A stretch of 64,000 nucleotides of DNA from Aedes albopictus (GCF_035046485.1 NC_085137.1:253044733-253108732), one strand, 5' to 3'; shown: positions 31,201 to 42,409, numbered from the stretch's first letter. Numbers and translations are program-made. Notes: a model not told the origin generated them from the sequence alone.

Positions 31201-33766
31201 CGTGCTGCTTCTTGAAAGTCGCTGGCATCACCCCGCCTTTCTAACAGAATCTTGTAAAGAGACAAGTTTCTGAATCAAGACACTGTGACCTTACAATCAG
31301 AATAGTATGTTCTGACCCCAAATAACTTGTTTCCAAAACATGAACTGTGTCCGGTTCCAGTTCCGTATCCGTGACAACAACGACCTCAGCTGGATCAATC
31401 TAAACTGAGTCACTCGCTTCATTACTGTGGTAGATCACACTGACGTCTTCGCAGTATGGAGCCACTTCCACATCAGCATGGTCGCGGCTTGGAAGGCTTC
31501 CGATGATCAAATATTCGTACTCCTTAGTATACTCCAAGGTATACTTTGCATAACCAACCAGAAAGCATGAAATGAATTTTGTGTCCCGCTTCTTCGTCTT
31601 CTCTTTGGACAAAAGCACGCTAAGATGGGGCAGATCCGGTCGCTACTAGAAAACGTTTCCCACAGTGTTGCCGGGCTGTCCTTAGTCCTACGGGCAATCG
31701 GATGCGAAGACTTACCTTCTCGCACTTGAAGCAGCGTATGTTTGATTTATTCTTATTGTTGCTTTTCCTGTTGCGTGCCAGCTACACTCCAGCAGAATGT
31801 ACACATATTTCATCATTTTTTACAAGTCATATCTTATCTAGAATCTTAGACTTGACTACATACGCGGAGCTGGTTACCTGTGGACAATATCTCGTCCACG
31901 TACTCTTCCATCGACGAACAATCTGCCAACTCCAAATGCGTCAGTTTGCTTAGCACATTGATCTTCCGCCTTCTGGAATGCCGTTTTCAAAATTCACCAT
32001 GCTTTTAGCGCCGTTCTAGGCAGGAGGCTAAACTGTAATGCTGTAATTATACGGATCGATGCTGATGGAAGGTAATGAGGTAATGGTCAGGTAATGAGCG
32101 CTGAACTTTTCACTCGTTGGTCTGAATTCCTACTTTTTGTCTGCACGAGCGTTTAGGTCACCTATGATGAATCGGTCTTTGATCCTCAAACTGCACATTA
32201 TACCATCGATCGGCTACCAACAGATCATGCATACAGCGTTCCACATCTCCTGCAGCGCTACGATGCCGAACCGCGATCGCGGGTACGCGGGTGCTCTCGA
32301 TGAAGTTCAGAGATCTGCCGTTCTCCATCCTCGGTCACACCCGATGCTCGCCAAATCATGCTCCACCTGATCCACCCATCGTGCTTTCTGTGCACCACGC
32401 CTTCTTGTGCCAACCGGATCTGTCGCGGAATTTTTGCAACATCGTATCCTGCCGGCTTTGGTCACCTTCTGGATGCTGGAGTCGCCGTAAAGTGCAGTGA
32501 GCTCGTGGTTCATCCTTCACCGCCACACACTGCTCTCCTGTACACCGCCGAAGATCGTTCTTCGCACGCGTCGCTCGTAAACTCCGAGTGCTTGCAGGTC
32601 TTCCTCGAGAATGGTCCACGTCTCGTGTTCGTAGAGGACCACCGGTCCTTCACGACTCACGTTGTTGTCAGCCGTCAGTAAGGATCCGTGGTAGGCGAAT
32701 TCCTCCACCACCTCGAAGGTATCCCCGTCTATTGTAACATTACTACCTAGACAAATCTGGTCGTTTCAGGCGGGTGTACAGCGCTACCACCGTTCCAAAT
32801 GTTCTGGCGATAATGTCCATGTCGTCCGCAAAGCACACAAATTGACTGGATTTAATGAAAATCGTTCACCGACTATTAAGCCTGGATCGTCGTATCACAC
32901 CTTCCAGAGCGATGTTGAAGAGTAGGCATGAGAGTCCGTCACCTTGTCGCAGTCCCCGTCGAGATTCGAATGAACTGGATCGTTCACCCGAAACCCTTAC
33001 TAATCGCTATCTTATTTTTGTTTGTGGAGTGGAATGAATGAAAACCAACATTATTCACAGTTTACTAATTCAAAATTTTTTTTCCCCAGGTGGTAAGCTC
33101 CCTACCAAACGCATCGACCGCAAAAAGCACCAGCTGGAATGCCTTGCCAACGAGGTAATCGCTCTGGCCAAACCCGGCGACATCATAGTGGACTTTTGCT
33201 CCGGAACGGGTCATCTCGGTATACTGCTAGCATTCCTGCTTCCGGATTGTACCATCTATCTGCTGGAGAACAAGGAAGAATCCCAACAACTGGCGATGGA
33301 TCGTGTCGAGCGACTTAGTCTGAAGAACGTAGTTTACTTCCGCTGCAACCTGGACTATTTCAAGGCACGGTTCGACATTGGGGTTTCTCTGCACGCGTGT
33401 GGAGTTGCCAGCGATATCGTACTGGAAAAGTGCTTTACCCAAAGGGCCAAGTTTGTCTGCTGCCCTTGTTGTTACGGAAAACTGTACGAGTTCGACCGAA
33501 TCCGCTATCCTAGGAGTCGTGTCTTCCAAGAATCGGAATTGCTGCTGAAGGAATACCTGTGCCTGGCCCATTGCGCTGACCAGACCCACGACTTGGACAA
33601 CAGCCGGACCAACGTGGAAAAATCTCACCAAGGCTTCTATTGCATGGACATAATCGACAAGGACCGCCTATTGCTGGCCGAAGAACTGGGCTACTCCGTG
33701 GTGCAGAAACGACTCAGACCTGAGAATTGCACACCGAAAAACAGACTTTTAATAGGGACCCTGTGA
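28295..33766 (+). CDS. GSTCD: GSTCD-like protein (GST C-terminal-domain and methyltransferase-fold protein)
   Basis: Exon 1 (28295-29396) ends CCGGAGG|GTGAGT and exon 2 (33090-33766) starts after TTTTCCCCAG, giving PEGGKLPTKR across the join and 592 residues in all (human about 633). Residues 1-330 correspond to the GST C-terminal-like helical region. The second part is a class I methyltransferase fold with motif I VDFCSGTGHLG (401-411), HACG (469-472) and PCCYG (493-497), the most conserved blocks of GSTCD. The biochemical substrate is unknown and I infer none. The start Met sits 54 bp after the JTB stop. A more upstream start is excluded by stops, but a spliced leader exon is possible. The 3.7 kb intron holds copia and RTE remnants. 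A poly(A) signal AATAAA lies at 33820-33825. Confidence 0.9.
29750..32060 (-). pseudogene. Ty1/copia-type LTR retrotransposon remnant
   Basis: Read on the minus strand, high to low coordinates. An integrase-side piece (FISCFLVGYAKYTLEY, about 31560) is followed by reverse transcriptase pieces (CLKQVSKVWNRKLDTKLKH, then SIKKQLNATFRMKDLGPVK, about 31020-30790). An RNase H end (TKAEYMALSTTTQEYMW) lies near 29980-29930. These are the typical copia blocks in the typical order (integrase before RT before RNase H). Frames are heavily broken, a hairpin MITE (30432-30627) has inserted, and I could not find LTRs. It lies in the GSTCD intron, antisense to the gene. Confidence 0.65.
30432..30627. mobile_element. 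hairpin MITE (GCCAACTTGTGACGTAGTTGG ends)
   Basis: CGCCAACTTGTGACGTAGTT and the G run after it on the left pair with CCCCCCCAACTACGTCACAAG on the right, both extending outward with GCATA/TATGC. The interior is AT-rich, about 130 bp. Each arm contains TGACGTA. It sits inside the copia remnant. Confidence 0.75.
32150..32990 (-). pseudogene. RTE-type retrotransposon fragments, rearranged
   Basis: Minus strand, from 32990: [11 protein letters not shown] RT motif, FADDMDII box (about 32830, intact here), VEEFAYHGSLLTADNNVS, EDLQALGVYERRVRRTIFGG, and the C-terminal end [16 protein letters not shown] (about 32380). Immediately after, at about 32315, the sequence jumps to the endonuclease start (LNFIESTRV, then FGIVALQEMW) and IIGDLNARA (about 32150). 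Compared with the copy at 17130-20465, the order is C-terminus then N-terminus, so two fragments are fused. Inside the GSTCD intron, antisense. Confidence 0.75.
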
Positions 33767-33817
33767 ATTACACTTCCGAAGAAACTATCCTGGATTTCGT
33801 TTTGTCAAATGCGACGA

Positions 33818-33833
33818 TAAATAAATGTTTATT
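33818..33833. terminator. bidirectional poly(A) signals for GSTCD and BDP1
   Basis: AATAAA (33820-33825) is 54 bases after the GSTCD stop. TTTATT (33828-33833), i.e. AATAAA on the minus strand, is about 146 bases after the BDP1 stop. Cleavage 10-30 bases past each signal would make the two 3' UTRs overlap as complementary RNA. Confidence 0.65.
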
Positions 33834-33978
33834 CTTACTCAGTACTGTACAACGTGCAAAACGTATTGTTGCGAAGAAATGAGAATTCCCTCTATTCCCG
33901 GCTCTGTGTGATGACACCATGTGATGAGCCCTTCCCCTAACGATAAAAAGTAACAACTTACCAAAACCTATGTGACGT

Positions 33979-36900
33979 TCACTCCTCGCCACCTTCGAGA
34001 ATCGACCGGATGTTCTCGATGACGTCGTACGGCACATCCAAAGGTTTTTCACTGAGTTTACCCGTCTCCGGATCGGTCACGTAGATTTCGTAGATGGTTT
34101 TGGTGGGGTCCGTCGTGTCCTGACTTTCCACCAGCACCAGCGAGTTGATATCAATGTCCTCCAGCGGTCCCAGCCCGCGGGGTTCCTCCTCTTCCTCCTC
34201 CTCCTGCTGCTGTTCTAGTTCTTCAGCTTGTAGCACTGGTTGTTCCTCGGAATATTCCGATTCCTGACAGTCGTTGGAATCCTCCGTGGGAGGTTCGGTC
34301 GAGTCCACTTCTGGCTTCAATCGTACCGAAGATTCGGAAGTTAGATTGGTCTCGTCCGAAGTAATCATTGCCGGTGATCGAGGATTATTCACTTCCTGGT
34401 ACGACTCCTGAGAAGTTTCGCTTTCCCGTGCGTCTGGTTTCACTCTGGAGGTCGTTGGAACATCAATGGTATGCAGGTCGTACTGGAGAGGCGGTGATTG
34501 TACCGGAGTTGGCATTTGCGAACCGGAATACGTTGATTCCGTCTTCATTGGTCGGGTGCTAGGGCCATTATCCGGAAGGTAAACAACGCCGCATCCTCCG
34601 TAGTACTTGGACTCAATCGAGTCCAAGCCCATCAGGTCCGTGTCTCGATCCGTTTCGCTACCGGACATTTTAGATCTTCGATACGTGACCGTGGACTGAC
34701 TGTCATCCAAGTTCTGTAGCGTTACGACGCTTCCCGCACTTAGACTTGCAGTGCTGGCACTTTCATACAGTTGAACCGGGTAGACCGCTGGTTCCGCCTT
34801 TATGGCGAAAAGACTTCTTGAGTTCTCATCTACCACGTCGATGTCCATGTCCTCGATGTTCAGTTGGGAGTCGCAGGAAGCTTGCTCCGCATTCGACGAG
34901 CTCCTCGTAGACTGAGACTGCGACGGTTCCGTACCGGAAGGAGTTTCGTTCACTTGTTCGAATTCTCCATTCGGAATGTATGGAATGCTATCGACCTGCG
35001 GAACCTGATCTTCCACATTCGGTTCGGTGTCGGAAATCGTCACCTCGAAAATCTCCTCTTCTTCGGTTTCATCCGTTTCTGGAAGCCTAACAGTCTTCGG
35101 ACGTCGTTTCACTATCAAGTTCTCCAGGGGTGCCTTTCGCCGTTTGCTTTTAGGCTTCGTATCCTTTGCCAGGGATTCCACATCCAGCAAGGCCCGAGCT
35201 GATTTACTGACACGCTTTTTAGGATTCCGGTTTTTGCTTTGGTTCAATTGGAGCCTGGTTGAAAATACCGAAAATTGTTTTATGCATATAGGAACTCTTA
35301 TACCGAAATCATTGTAAACTTACTTTTTGGACATTTTCTGCTGTTTTAGCTTCTCCTCTGCTTCTGCTTTGATCTGCCGTTCCTGCTCTCGTTGTCGTTC
35401 GATTTCCTCGTCCTCTTCCTGGAACTGCTGCTTGAGCTCCTCGATGTTGAACTCCTTCGGGAACAGCAATGCCTTGTTGATCAATTTGAGGTTGAGACGC
35501 TCCTCTTTCTTGAACTGAAATGATGGAAGAATACAATAATAGTTATAGCAGATTTTGCCCCCAAATTATGGACTGTTACACAATTTTCAGTACTCATAAA
35601 GAATGATAAACGTTGAAACACCAACCGCTTGTAGTGCTCCTCTTTTTGCCGTTCGTTCCAGCCGATACCATTCTTCTTCTTCTTGGCGTAACGTCCTCAC
35701 TGGGACAAGGCCTGCTTCTCAGCTTAGTGTTTTATGAGCACTTCCACAGTTATTAACTGAGAGCTTCCTCTGCCAATGACCATTTTGCATGTGTATATCG
35801 TGTGGCAGGCACGAAGATACTCTATGCCCAAGGAAGTCGAGGAAATTTCCTTTACGAAAAGATCCTGGACCGACCGGGAATCGAACCCGTCACCCTCAGC
35901 ATGGTCTTGCTGAATACCCGTGCGTTTACCGCCTCGGCTATATGGGCCAGCCGATACCACTGCGCCGTAAATTTTACATGATGACTCTTACTTACATTGC
36001 CGATCAGACTAATGCCTGAATGTCCTCTGCTGCGCGTAGAAGTCGTCTCCGTTTTATGCGAGGTATGCACTTCAAACGGAATCGCTCAAGTAATTTTCAT
36101 TCAGTGCATTATTTTTCCGTGACCGGAATGGTCAAGAAATTTAACACAGCAAGCCCCATTTGATTTGACGTTTCGTTTCAGCTCCGTACTAGGATCCGGA
36201 ATAAAGCGACGCTTTGTTATTTCTTGAGCGATTCCTTGCCTGAATTTTCCACGCATCGGGATAGGCCAAGAAATTTCTTGCGATCAGCGTACTACCCATT
36301 ACTCGGTGCACAGCTGTGTAATCTTAAGTCCCCGCCATCGTCTCCAATTTGCGAGCAATAATATCAATATCATCAGCAAAACCAAGAAGCTGAACGGACT
36401 TCGTGAAAATCGTTCCACTCGTGTTTATCCCCGCTCTCTTAATTACACCTTATAACGCAATGTTGAACAGCAAGCACGAAAGACCATCACCTTGCCGTAA
36501 CCCTTTGCGAGATTCGAAGGGGCTCGAGTGTTCCTGATACTCGAACTATGCAAATCACTCAATCCATCGTCACCTTCATCAATCGTATCAGTTTATCCGG
36601 GAATCCGTATTCGTGCATAATCTGCCATAGCTGGTTTCCAACGAGTGTACGCCGATTTAAAATCGATGAACAAGTGATGTGTACGTTGTATTCTCGGCAT
36701 TTCTATAACACCTGGTGCTTCGCGTTCTCGTTCTTCCTGCGGGCGCTTCTTCCTCCGGAAGACTGAGTTCTGCCTGTTCCACGCCTGTCTATAACGTGCC
36801 TCATTCGCCCTCGTACGGTGATGAAACATTCTCGCCCGTGCTGCATTCTTCTCGTTTGTCAACTGTTCACATTCGCCGTCGTACCAGTCATTTCTGTGAT

Positions 36901-39900
36901 TCGGAGTCGCGAAGCCTAGTGCTGCAGCCAAGGTACTACCTATGGCGGATCGGATATCCCTCCAGCCATCTTGAAGTGTAGCTGCGCCATGCTGCTCTCT
37001 TCCGTTAAAAGGGCCACTGCTAACTGCTGTGCGTAGTCTTGAGCCACTTCTACGTTACGCAGCTGTTCGATGTTGAGCCGCGGCGTTCGACTTCGACGCG
37101 TGGTGATAACTGTCGAAAATTTTGAACGCATGCATACAGCGAATAAGTAGTGATCCGAATCTATTCGCACTGCGGTATGTGCGGACATATTGGTTATATC
37201 CGAGAAGAATTTGCCGTCGATTAAAACGTGGTCGATTTGGTTTTCTGTTTGATGGTCGGATGATCTCCAGGTGGTTTACTATACCACGAGAGGCTGCAAA
37301 GTTAACGCATCGATACGGCGTGCATGCTGTTTTGTCCGATTACCTGTCTGTACATTTCCTCCCTTCCTACCTGCGCGTTCATGTCGCCGACAATGATTTT
37401 CACGTCACGCGGCGAGCAACCATCGTATGTTTGCTCTAGCTGCGCGTAGAACGCTTCTTTCTCGTCATCAGGTCTCCCTTCGTGTGGGCAGTGGACGTTG
37501 ATGATGCTGTAGTTGAAGAAACGGCCCTTAACTCTTAACATGCACATCCTTGCGTTGATCGGCTGCCACCCGATCACATGTTGTCGCATCTTGCCCAACA
37601 CTATAAATCCTGTCCCCAGTTCATTGGTGGTGCCACAGCTTTGGTAGAAGGTAGCCGTTCGATGCCCGCTTTTCCACATTTTCTGTCCAGTTCAACGAAG
37701 TTTCTGTTACGTCACGATGTCGAAGTTGCGGGGATGAAGTTCGTCGTACATTATCCGGTCACATCCTGCGAAACCAAGTGACTTGCAATTCCATGTTCCA
37801 AGTTTCCAATCGTAGTCCTTATTTCGTCGCGTGAGTCTTTGCCGATTGTATCGAGTCGTATTTTCTCCTACACACCAAACGCTTTCAGCAATATTTTGCT
37901 GAATTTTGCCGAGCTGAAGGGTTCAGCAAAACTTTTTGCTGAACTTTCGGCAAAGTTTGCTGAATTTCAGCAAAACGTTACTGGTGATCAGCAGAGTTTA
38001 CTGAACAAATCAGAAAAATTTTGCTGAATTTCAGCAAAATGTTTACTGAAACCTTCAGCACGGCAAAATTCAGCAAAATTTTGCTGAAACCCTCAATCGA
38101 TTTTTGGTGTGTATGTTATTCGCAATGGGGATTTTTTTACGGGTGGATTATTGGGCCTACGCCAACACTTCGCCGTGCTTGCCGATGTTCCGGTCGAACC
38201 ATGGCTAGGTGAAACATTTCCTTTATGTTCCTTCCTAACGCAACCCTCCTCTCCCAGAAACTGTTGATCACGGCTGACAGTGCTACTGATATATTTTCAG
38301 TAAATTGCCGTTGAGCGACACTTCCTATACTCTCGCTCCGGCATCCCAGACTAACCGCATCTTGCCTGGTTTCTTCGGATAGACTACGAAACATAGCGGC
38401 AAGTAGCACTCTTTACCTCTCGGCGTCTCGTTCATACGATGAGCTTAACCCTTGACCATGTAATCATCTAGCTGCTTCCGCAATGTCTCTCACTTCATGG
38501 CTATGTTGTACCTTTTCTGGAAATCGGACTTCATTCTTTTTTCATAGCAATCCAGTCTCAACCCGTTCGCCTCCTCTCCAAGTAGTTTTCTTCAAAATTT
38601 CTCGAGCTCTACAATCTTCGTCCGATTCCGGGCGAATTGGTGATACTTCGATCTCTTCAAGCTTCAACGCTTCGTCCAGTCTCCAGTTTGACAAAAACTT
38701 GTTTGAGTGTTTAAGAGTTTCCTCATCTTGTTACATAGCGCTCAGGTCCAACAGGTTAACAGATGACCCGTATTCTGGATAACTGATATAACTTTTTCGT
38801 TTCCTTCAATTCCACAATGACCAGGCATCCAATACAGATTGACCTTTCAACAACACAGAATTTTGTTTAAACGTTTTCAAACTCACCTTCAATTTCAAAT
38901 CCCTCCGGGTTCGATTCGGGAAGAGCTGGATCATCATGGAAAAGTCAGTCCCAATCGTGTGCAGGCACCTGTAGAAACGGATCGTTTCCTCCGGGGGCCA
39001 ATCCCTGGTTCGTTTGTAGCGACTATAGTAGCCGGAATCTGAAATGTACAATTATGGATTTAAAGCTACATCTCCCAAAGAAAATCTACGAATTGTCGTA
39101 TAACTTACTTCCGCTGAATTCGTCCATGTAAACAATCTCCGCCTTGGCCAGGCTGTCTCTCATGGCCTTCTCGCGTTCGTTTTCCACCACCAAGCTGGCT
39201 TCGTCCAGGATCATCTCTCCGTTGGGGCCCAGCTTGATCTGCGGCGTTAGCTGCACGGGTGGCGGCGCAGGAGCACTCGGCGGTTCCGGTGGTGGCATCA
39301 TTGGGGCCGGCGTCGGTGACCGTGTCCTGCTCATGCTTCGCCGTTCCCGATCAACCGTCCGGGGAATGTTCTCCAGCGAGCCCTTTTTGCTGAGTGCCGG
39401 ACTCTTCATCGGATTCTTCACCGGATTGTAGTAGATCATGTCGAACATGGTCAGCGATTGTTTGTCGATGTTCTGGATGTTATTCAATCGCTTTCGGAGG
39501 TCCCGTTTGGCGTCCGATGCCTTCTGAGATTCCTCCTGTTTGATTGTCTTGCGAGATTTCAAGCTGACGTCCGAGTAGGACTTATTGGAAGTCATCGATT
39601 CCGTCCGGATCCTCTTCCGAGGGCTGTTCAGGGCATTTATGTAGGCAAACTTGGAATCCAGCTTCTTTGGCGAATGTGGCTCTTCTGTGTTGACCTCCAG
39701 CGGAGAATGGGGCACTGGGGCAGGTGTTGTAATTCTCGGAGGTTCCTCTACAGGATCTGGAAAGATCAAAACATTACTATAATTCGAAACATTCGAGACT
39801 TCGCAGTGTTCATACTTGGGAACTTGAATGCCGACTGCTCGGCCACTGGGCTGGGAGTGGTGGATACCGGCTTGTGCTCCACTTTGCAAACAGGTCGTTT

Positions 39901-40113
39901 CAACTCCGTTCCTTTCGGTGCTGGCGCCTCGTCTGCTTCGGTGACTTGCGATTCCCTCACTTCGTCTTCCTTATCACTAACTACTGCCTGGACAGGAGCG
40001 ACCGCTGGCTTGGTTTCTCTGGTGGTTGCGGACGCAGCAGCAGCTGGAGCTTTCGTTGGCCGACGAATCGCCAGATTCGCGGCCACCTTCACACGAGGCC
40101 TACGCATAGCCAT
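33979..40113 (-). CDS. BDP1: BDP1 (B'' subunit of transcription factor TFIIIB)
   Basis: Five minus-strand exons (40113-39816, 39756-39109, 39038-38887, 35514-35324, 35254-33979) with GT-AG borders sum to 2565 bases, exactly 855 codons. The protein starts MAMRRPRVKVAANLAIRRP, the basic N-terminal block of BDP1. The SANT domain is at about residues 327-375 (DWPPEETIRFYRCLHTIGTD, then FPNRTRRDLKLK and FKKEER across the 3/4 junction). A charged coiled-coil-like helix follows (FNIEELKQQFQEEDEE), then a long acidic, Ser/Glu-rich C-terminus ending near DVIENIRSILEGGEE. BDP1 binds TBP and BRF1 on polymerase III promoters (tRNA, 5S, U6) and helps open DNA. Intron 3 (35515-38886) holds a SINE, an RTE remnant, a MITE and a BEL/Pao fragment. 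The gene converges with GSTCD. Confidence 0.9.
35681..35948 (-). mobile_element. Feilai-like tRNA-derived SINE
   Basis: Minus-strand full-length copy with CTT-rich tail at its left end and the tRNA head (GGTTCGATTCCCGGTCGGTC complement) at the right. Perfect 11 bp target duplications AGCCGATACCA at 35670-35680 and 35949-35959 flank it. It lies in BDP1 intron 3, in the sense direction of that gene. Confidence 0.92.
36340..37860 (-). pseudogene. RTE-type retrotransposon remnant, internally deleted
   Basis: Minus strand from 37860: endonuclease region (RVKGRFFNYSIINVHCPHEG, then VKIIVGDMNAQVGRE, 37302-37680), IDSDHYLFAV and the linker (37188-36940), NHRNDWYDGECEQLTNEKNA (36931 on). An abrupt jump to [11 protein letters not shown] (about 36680) shows deletion of the thumb-proximal RT segment. 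Then come RQG-type and LLGFADDIDIIA blocks down to about 36350. It is a different subfamily from the copy at 17130. Sense-oriented in BDP1 intron 3. Confidence 0.75.
37871..38111. mobile_element. TA-flanked MITE made of TTCAGCAAAATTTTGCTGAA repeats
   Basis: CACACCAAA at the left and TTTGGTGTG at the right, next to TA (37869-37870 and 38112-38113), are short terminal inverted repeats. The 241 bp interior is a run of TTCAGCAAAATTTTGCTGAA half-sites in both orientations, a dozen or more. Confidence 0.8.
38130..38800 (-). pseudogene. BEL/Pao LTR retrotransposon fragment (protease-RT region)
   Basis: Minus-strand frames read EDCRAREILKKTTWRGGERV, then ETGLL followed by NEVRFPEK. After a gap they continue SVALSAVINSFWERRVALGR and IKEMFHLAMVRPEHRQARR. 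The pattern ARKIL..T...G.R..TGLLW and DI(K/R)EMFH.V.(I/V)..ED...RFLWR is that of the BEL/Pao linker and reverse transcriptase start. Stops and shifts break it and no LTRs were seen. In BDP1 intron 3. Confidence 0.6.
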
Positions 40114-40795
40114 GTTCGCCGATGTAAAATCACAAGTTTCGTCCCGTAGAAAAAATGCAAAAGTTCACACGCAATCTCCGGGCAATCCTACTGTTGGCAA
40201 AAGATCCACGATAGAACTACATTTCCATCAAATTGGAAACACTTCAAAAACACTAAATGATTCCAAATTTTCACTTCACAAGCTGCTTATGATGCTTTCC
40301 GACGACATTTACGTGGAAATTTTCAAGAAATAATCGAATTTTTCGTAAAGAAAATCCACAAAAACGATTCAGCATGAAATTCCGACTTCTGGCTGGATGA
40401 AAGGAGCGCTACTCGTTTCGTTTTTTTCTTGTTTGACGTTTCGGGTTTTATCATCACGCGGCTTTCCGACAGGCCATCTCCACGGAAGATGAACCTCGCA
40501 TGAACCTCACCATCAAACTCGGCGAATGGAAACTCAACGAAAATGGACTTATCCATGATCTTCGTTTTTCCCCGAGTTGATTCTTCTTTTCTTCTGCAAA
40601 TGCGGGCACTGTTAGAGACTGTTTATATAGAGATATGCAAAGACGACTGCTTTTGACTGTTGTTCTTCTTCTCCAGGCTTTGTTTTCATAATTTTGCTGG
40701 CGTGCTCGATAGGTAGCCGATTTGACAGTTCGATAGGTAGATTTGGTTTCACTCTTTGCGAGCAGTGATTTTTGTCAACAGCCGTTTCACATCTT
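40114..40795. promoter_or_regulatory. BDP1 5' flank / shared upstream region
   Basis: The BDP1 ATG at 40113 (minus) opens into an AT-rich leader to the right. No splice acceptor is needed to explain the start. A Feilai-like SINE begins 680 bp upstream. A candidate divergent first exon lies at 41115. No TATA box was identified. Confidence 0.35.
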
Positions 40796-41075
40796 ACGGC
40801 CCATATAGCCGAGGTGGTAAACGCACGGGTATTCAGCAAGACCATGCTGAGGGTGACGGGTTCGATTCCCGGTCGGTCCAGGATCTTTTCGTAAAAGGAA
40901 ATTTCCTTGACTTCCTTGGGCATAGAGTATCTTCGTGCCTGCCACACGATATACGCATGCAAAATGGTCATTGGCAGAGGAAGCTCTCAGTTAATAACTG
41001 TGGAAGTGCTCATAGAACACTAAGCTGAGAAGCAGGCTTTGTCCCAGTGAGGACGTTACGCCAAGAAGAGGAGGA
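40796..41075 (+). mobile_element. Feilai-like tRNA-derived SINE, full length
   Basis: The plus-strand copy has an A box (TAGCCGAGGTGG), B box (GGTTCGATTCC), a conserved body (GGCAGAGGAAGCTCTCAGTT, TGAGGACGTTACGCCAAGAAG) and an AAG/GAGG tail. Perfect 13 bp target duplications CGTTTCACATCTT lie at 40783-40795 and 41076-41088. The intact boxes and perfect duplications point to a fairly recent insertion. Confidence 0.93.
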
Positions 41076-41114
41076 CGTTTCACATCTTGCTGTTCGTTGG
41101 CGTGTGACGTCACC

Positions 41115-41135
41115 ATGGACAAGTTCATGACCAAG
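41115..41135 (+). CDS. candidate tiny first exon (MDKFMTK) of an unknown gene
   Basis: ATGGACAAGTTCATGACCAAG is in good Kozak context (CACCATGG) and is followed by GTAAAT, a usable donor. A perfect CRE palindrome TGACGTCA (41105-41112) lies two bases upstream of CACC. It faces away from BDP1, about 1 kb apart. No downstream exon was found in the window, so this may be chance. Confidence 0.2.
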
Positions 41136-41838
41136 GTAAATTAAATGGAAGGTACAAGCATATACGCAGTCAGTAGATGCGGGGAGAGGTTTATGGCGGG
41201 GGCGGTGGAGGTGACTGCTGGCGAGTTTGTTTACGCTGTGCTCTATCGGTTTCGGTGGGGTTGCTAGGGTTGCTAGGAGTTGTTGTTTACCCATACACAA
41301 GTGAAAAATTTTGTCGCAGTGGAAGAGCAGCTGTTTGTTTCAGGATTTCAAGTTAAGCTTGGCGAGAAAAATCAACTTATTTGGATGATTTCGACACAAT
41401 AACATTATCAATACGCATGTCGATATTTGCTACCTTATAATTTGAACAAAAAAGCTGAGTTTGAAGATCAGAATCTGGAGGAGAGGCGTGACGGTGAAGC
41501 TCCGGCAGCTTGGTTTTGAACTGTAAATTTTACCCGAAGGCCCCATGTATTCTAAATTTTTCCAAAAAAAATCCAGCAGGATTTCAGAATTTCTCAGTGG
41601 ACGGGAATTGCTCTAGAGGAGCAAGTCGTTGGAATGATTATCTTCTTTGCTAGAAATTGCGACACAAGCTCGCCATATCAACTCGCTAGCATAATACAAC
41701 ATGAACTGACAACTTTCAGGTCATGGCGTGCTATTATTGATTAACTTCCAAACCAAAACAAACTTGCCAGCCGTCAGTTAAAATTCCAATATGGCGGATT
41801 GTGTGATCTAGCATATTGGATTATCTTCCTTTTACTTA

Positions 41839-42409
41839 TCTGGGACGGGACCCGTCAGGTGCTAGTGCAAATACGAAACCATTTGCCTGTCAAAAAAGAC
41901 CACTTCTGATTGGTCGATTTGACAAAAGCAGCGTTGCGCCGCGTTACGTTCGTTTACAAGAGGGCACTCTGTTGTTGAGTTAGCCGTGTTGCTAGTAGTC
42001 ACGGATTTTTTAAACCTCGTATGATTGATAATTAATAACTAACAACATTAATCTTTTTTCTCACTTTCTGTGCTGTTTTCATCCGGAACTTGACATGGTG
42101 AAATAAAGAGCAAAACGATACATTATGGGCGCAGTGATGTGTATCATTCTGGGCTTCATTTTTACTAATTTTCGATGAATCCGAAGGTTTGCCGGCAAGG
42201 AATGGATGTCTGTGTGTGAGATCCAAATGAAGAAGATCAGATTGTTTTCAAACTCATTCTTTGAAGTAGAATGCTAAATAAAACTAGTCAACAAGTTTTG
42301 ATTGATTTGCATATGAAAAGTGTTGGCAACACTAGAGCAACCCCCGTATGAACAGTAACAAAAAGAATAAGAGGGCTTGTACCAATGAGCTGTCACGTCC
42401 CGTCCCAGG
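41839..42409. mobile_element. TA-flanked inverted-repeat element (CTGGGACGGGAC ends)
   Basis: CTGGGACGGGAC on the left and GTCCCGTCCCAG on the right, both next to TA (41837-41838, 42410-42411), delimit 571 bp with no transposase. The terminal match is only about 12 bp. Confidence 0.6.

Noticed and set aside
34396..35202. Plus-strand open frames opposite the last BDP1 exon (34864-35202 and others).
   Set aside because: They mirror the codon pattern of the acidic BDP1 C-terminus on the other strand and have no domain or splice support.
39458..40333. A 291-codon plus-strand frame across BDP1 exons 1-2.
   Set aside because: It runs through a BDP1 intron and splice sites on the opposite strand and has no recognisable domain; a shadow of the real gene.
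40797..40880. A tRNA gene with good A and B boxes.
   Set aside because: It is the head of a full-length SINE with 13 bp target duplications; the cloverleaf is incomplete.
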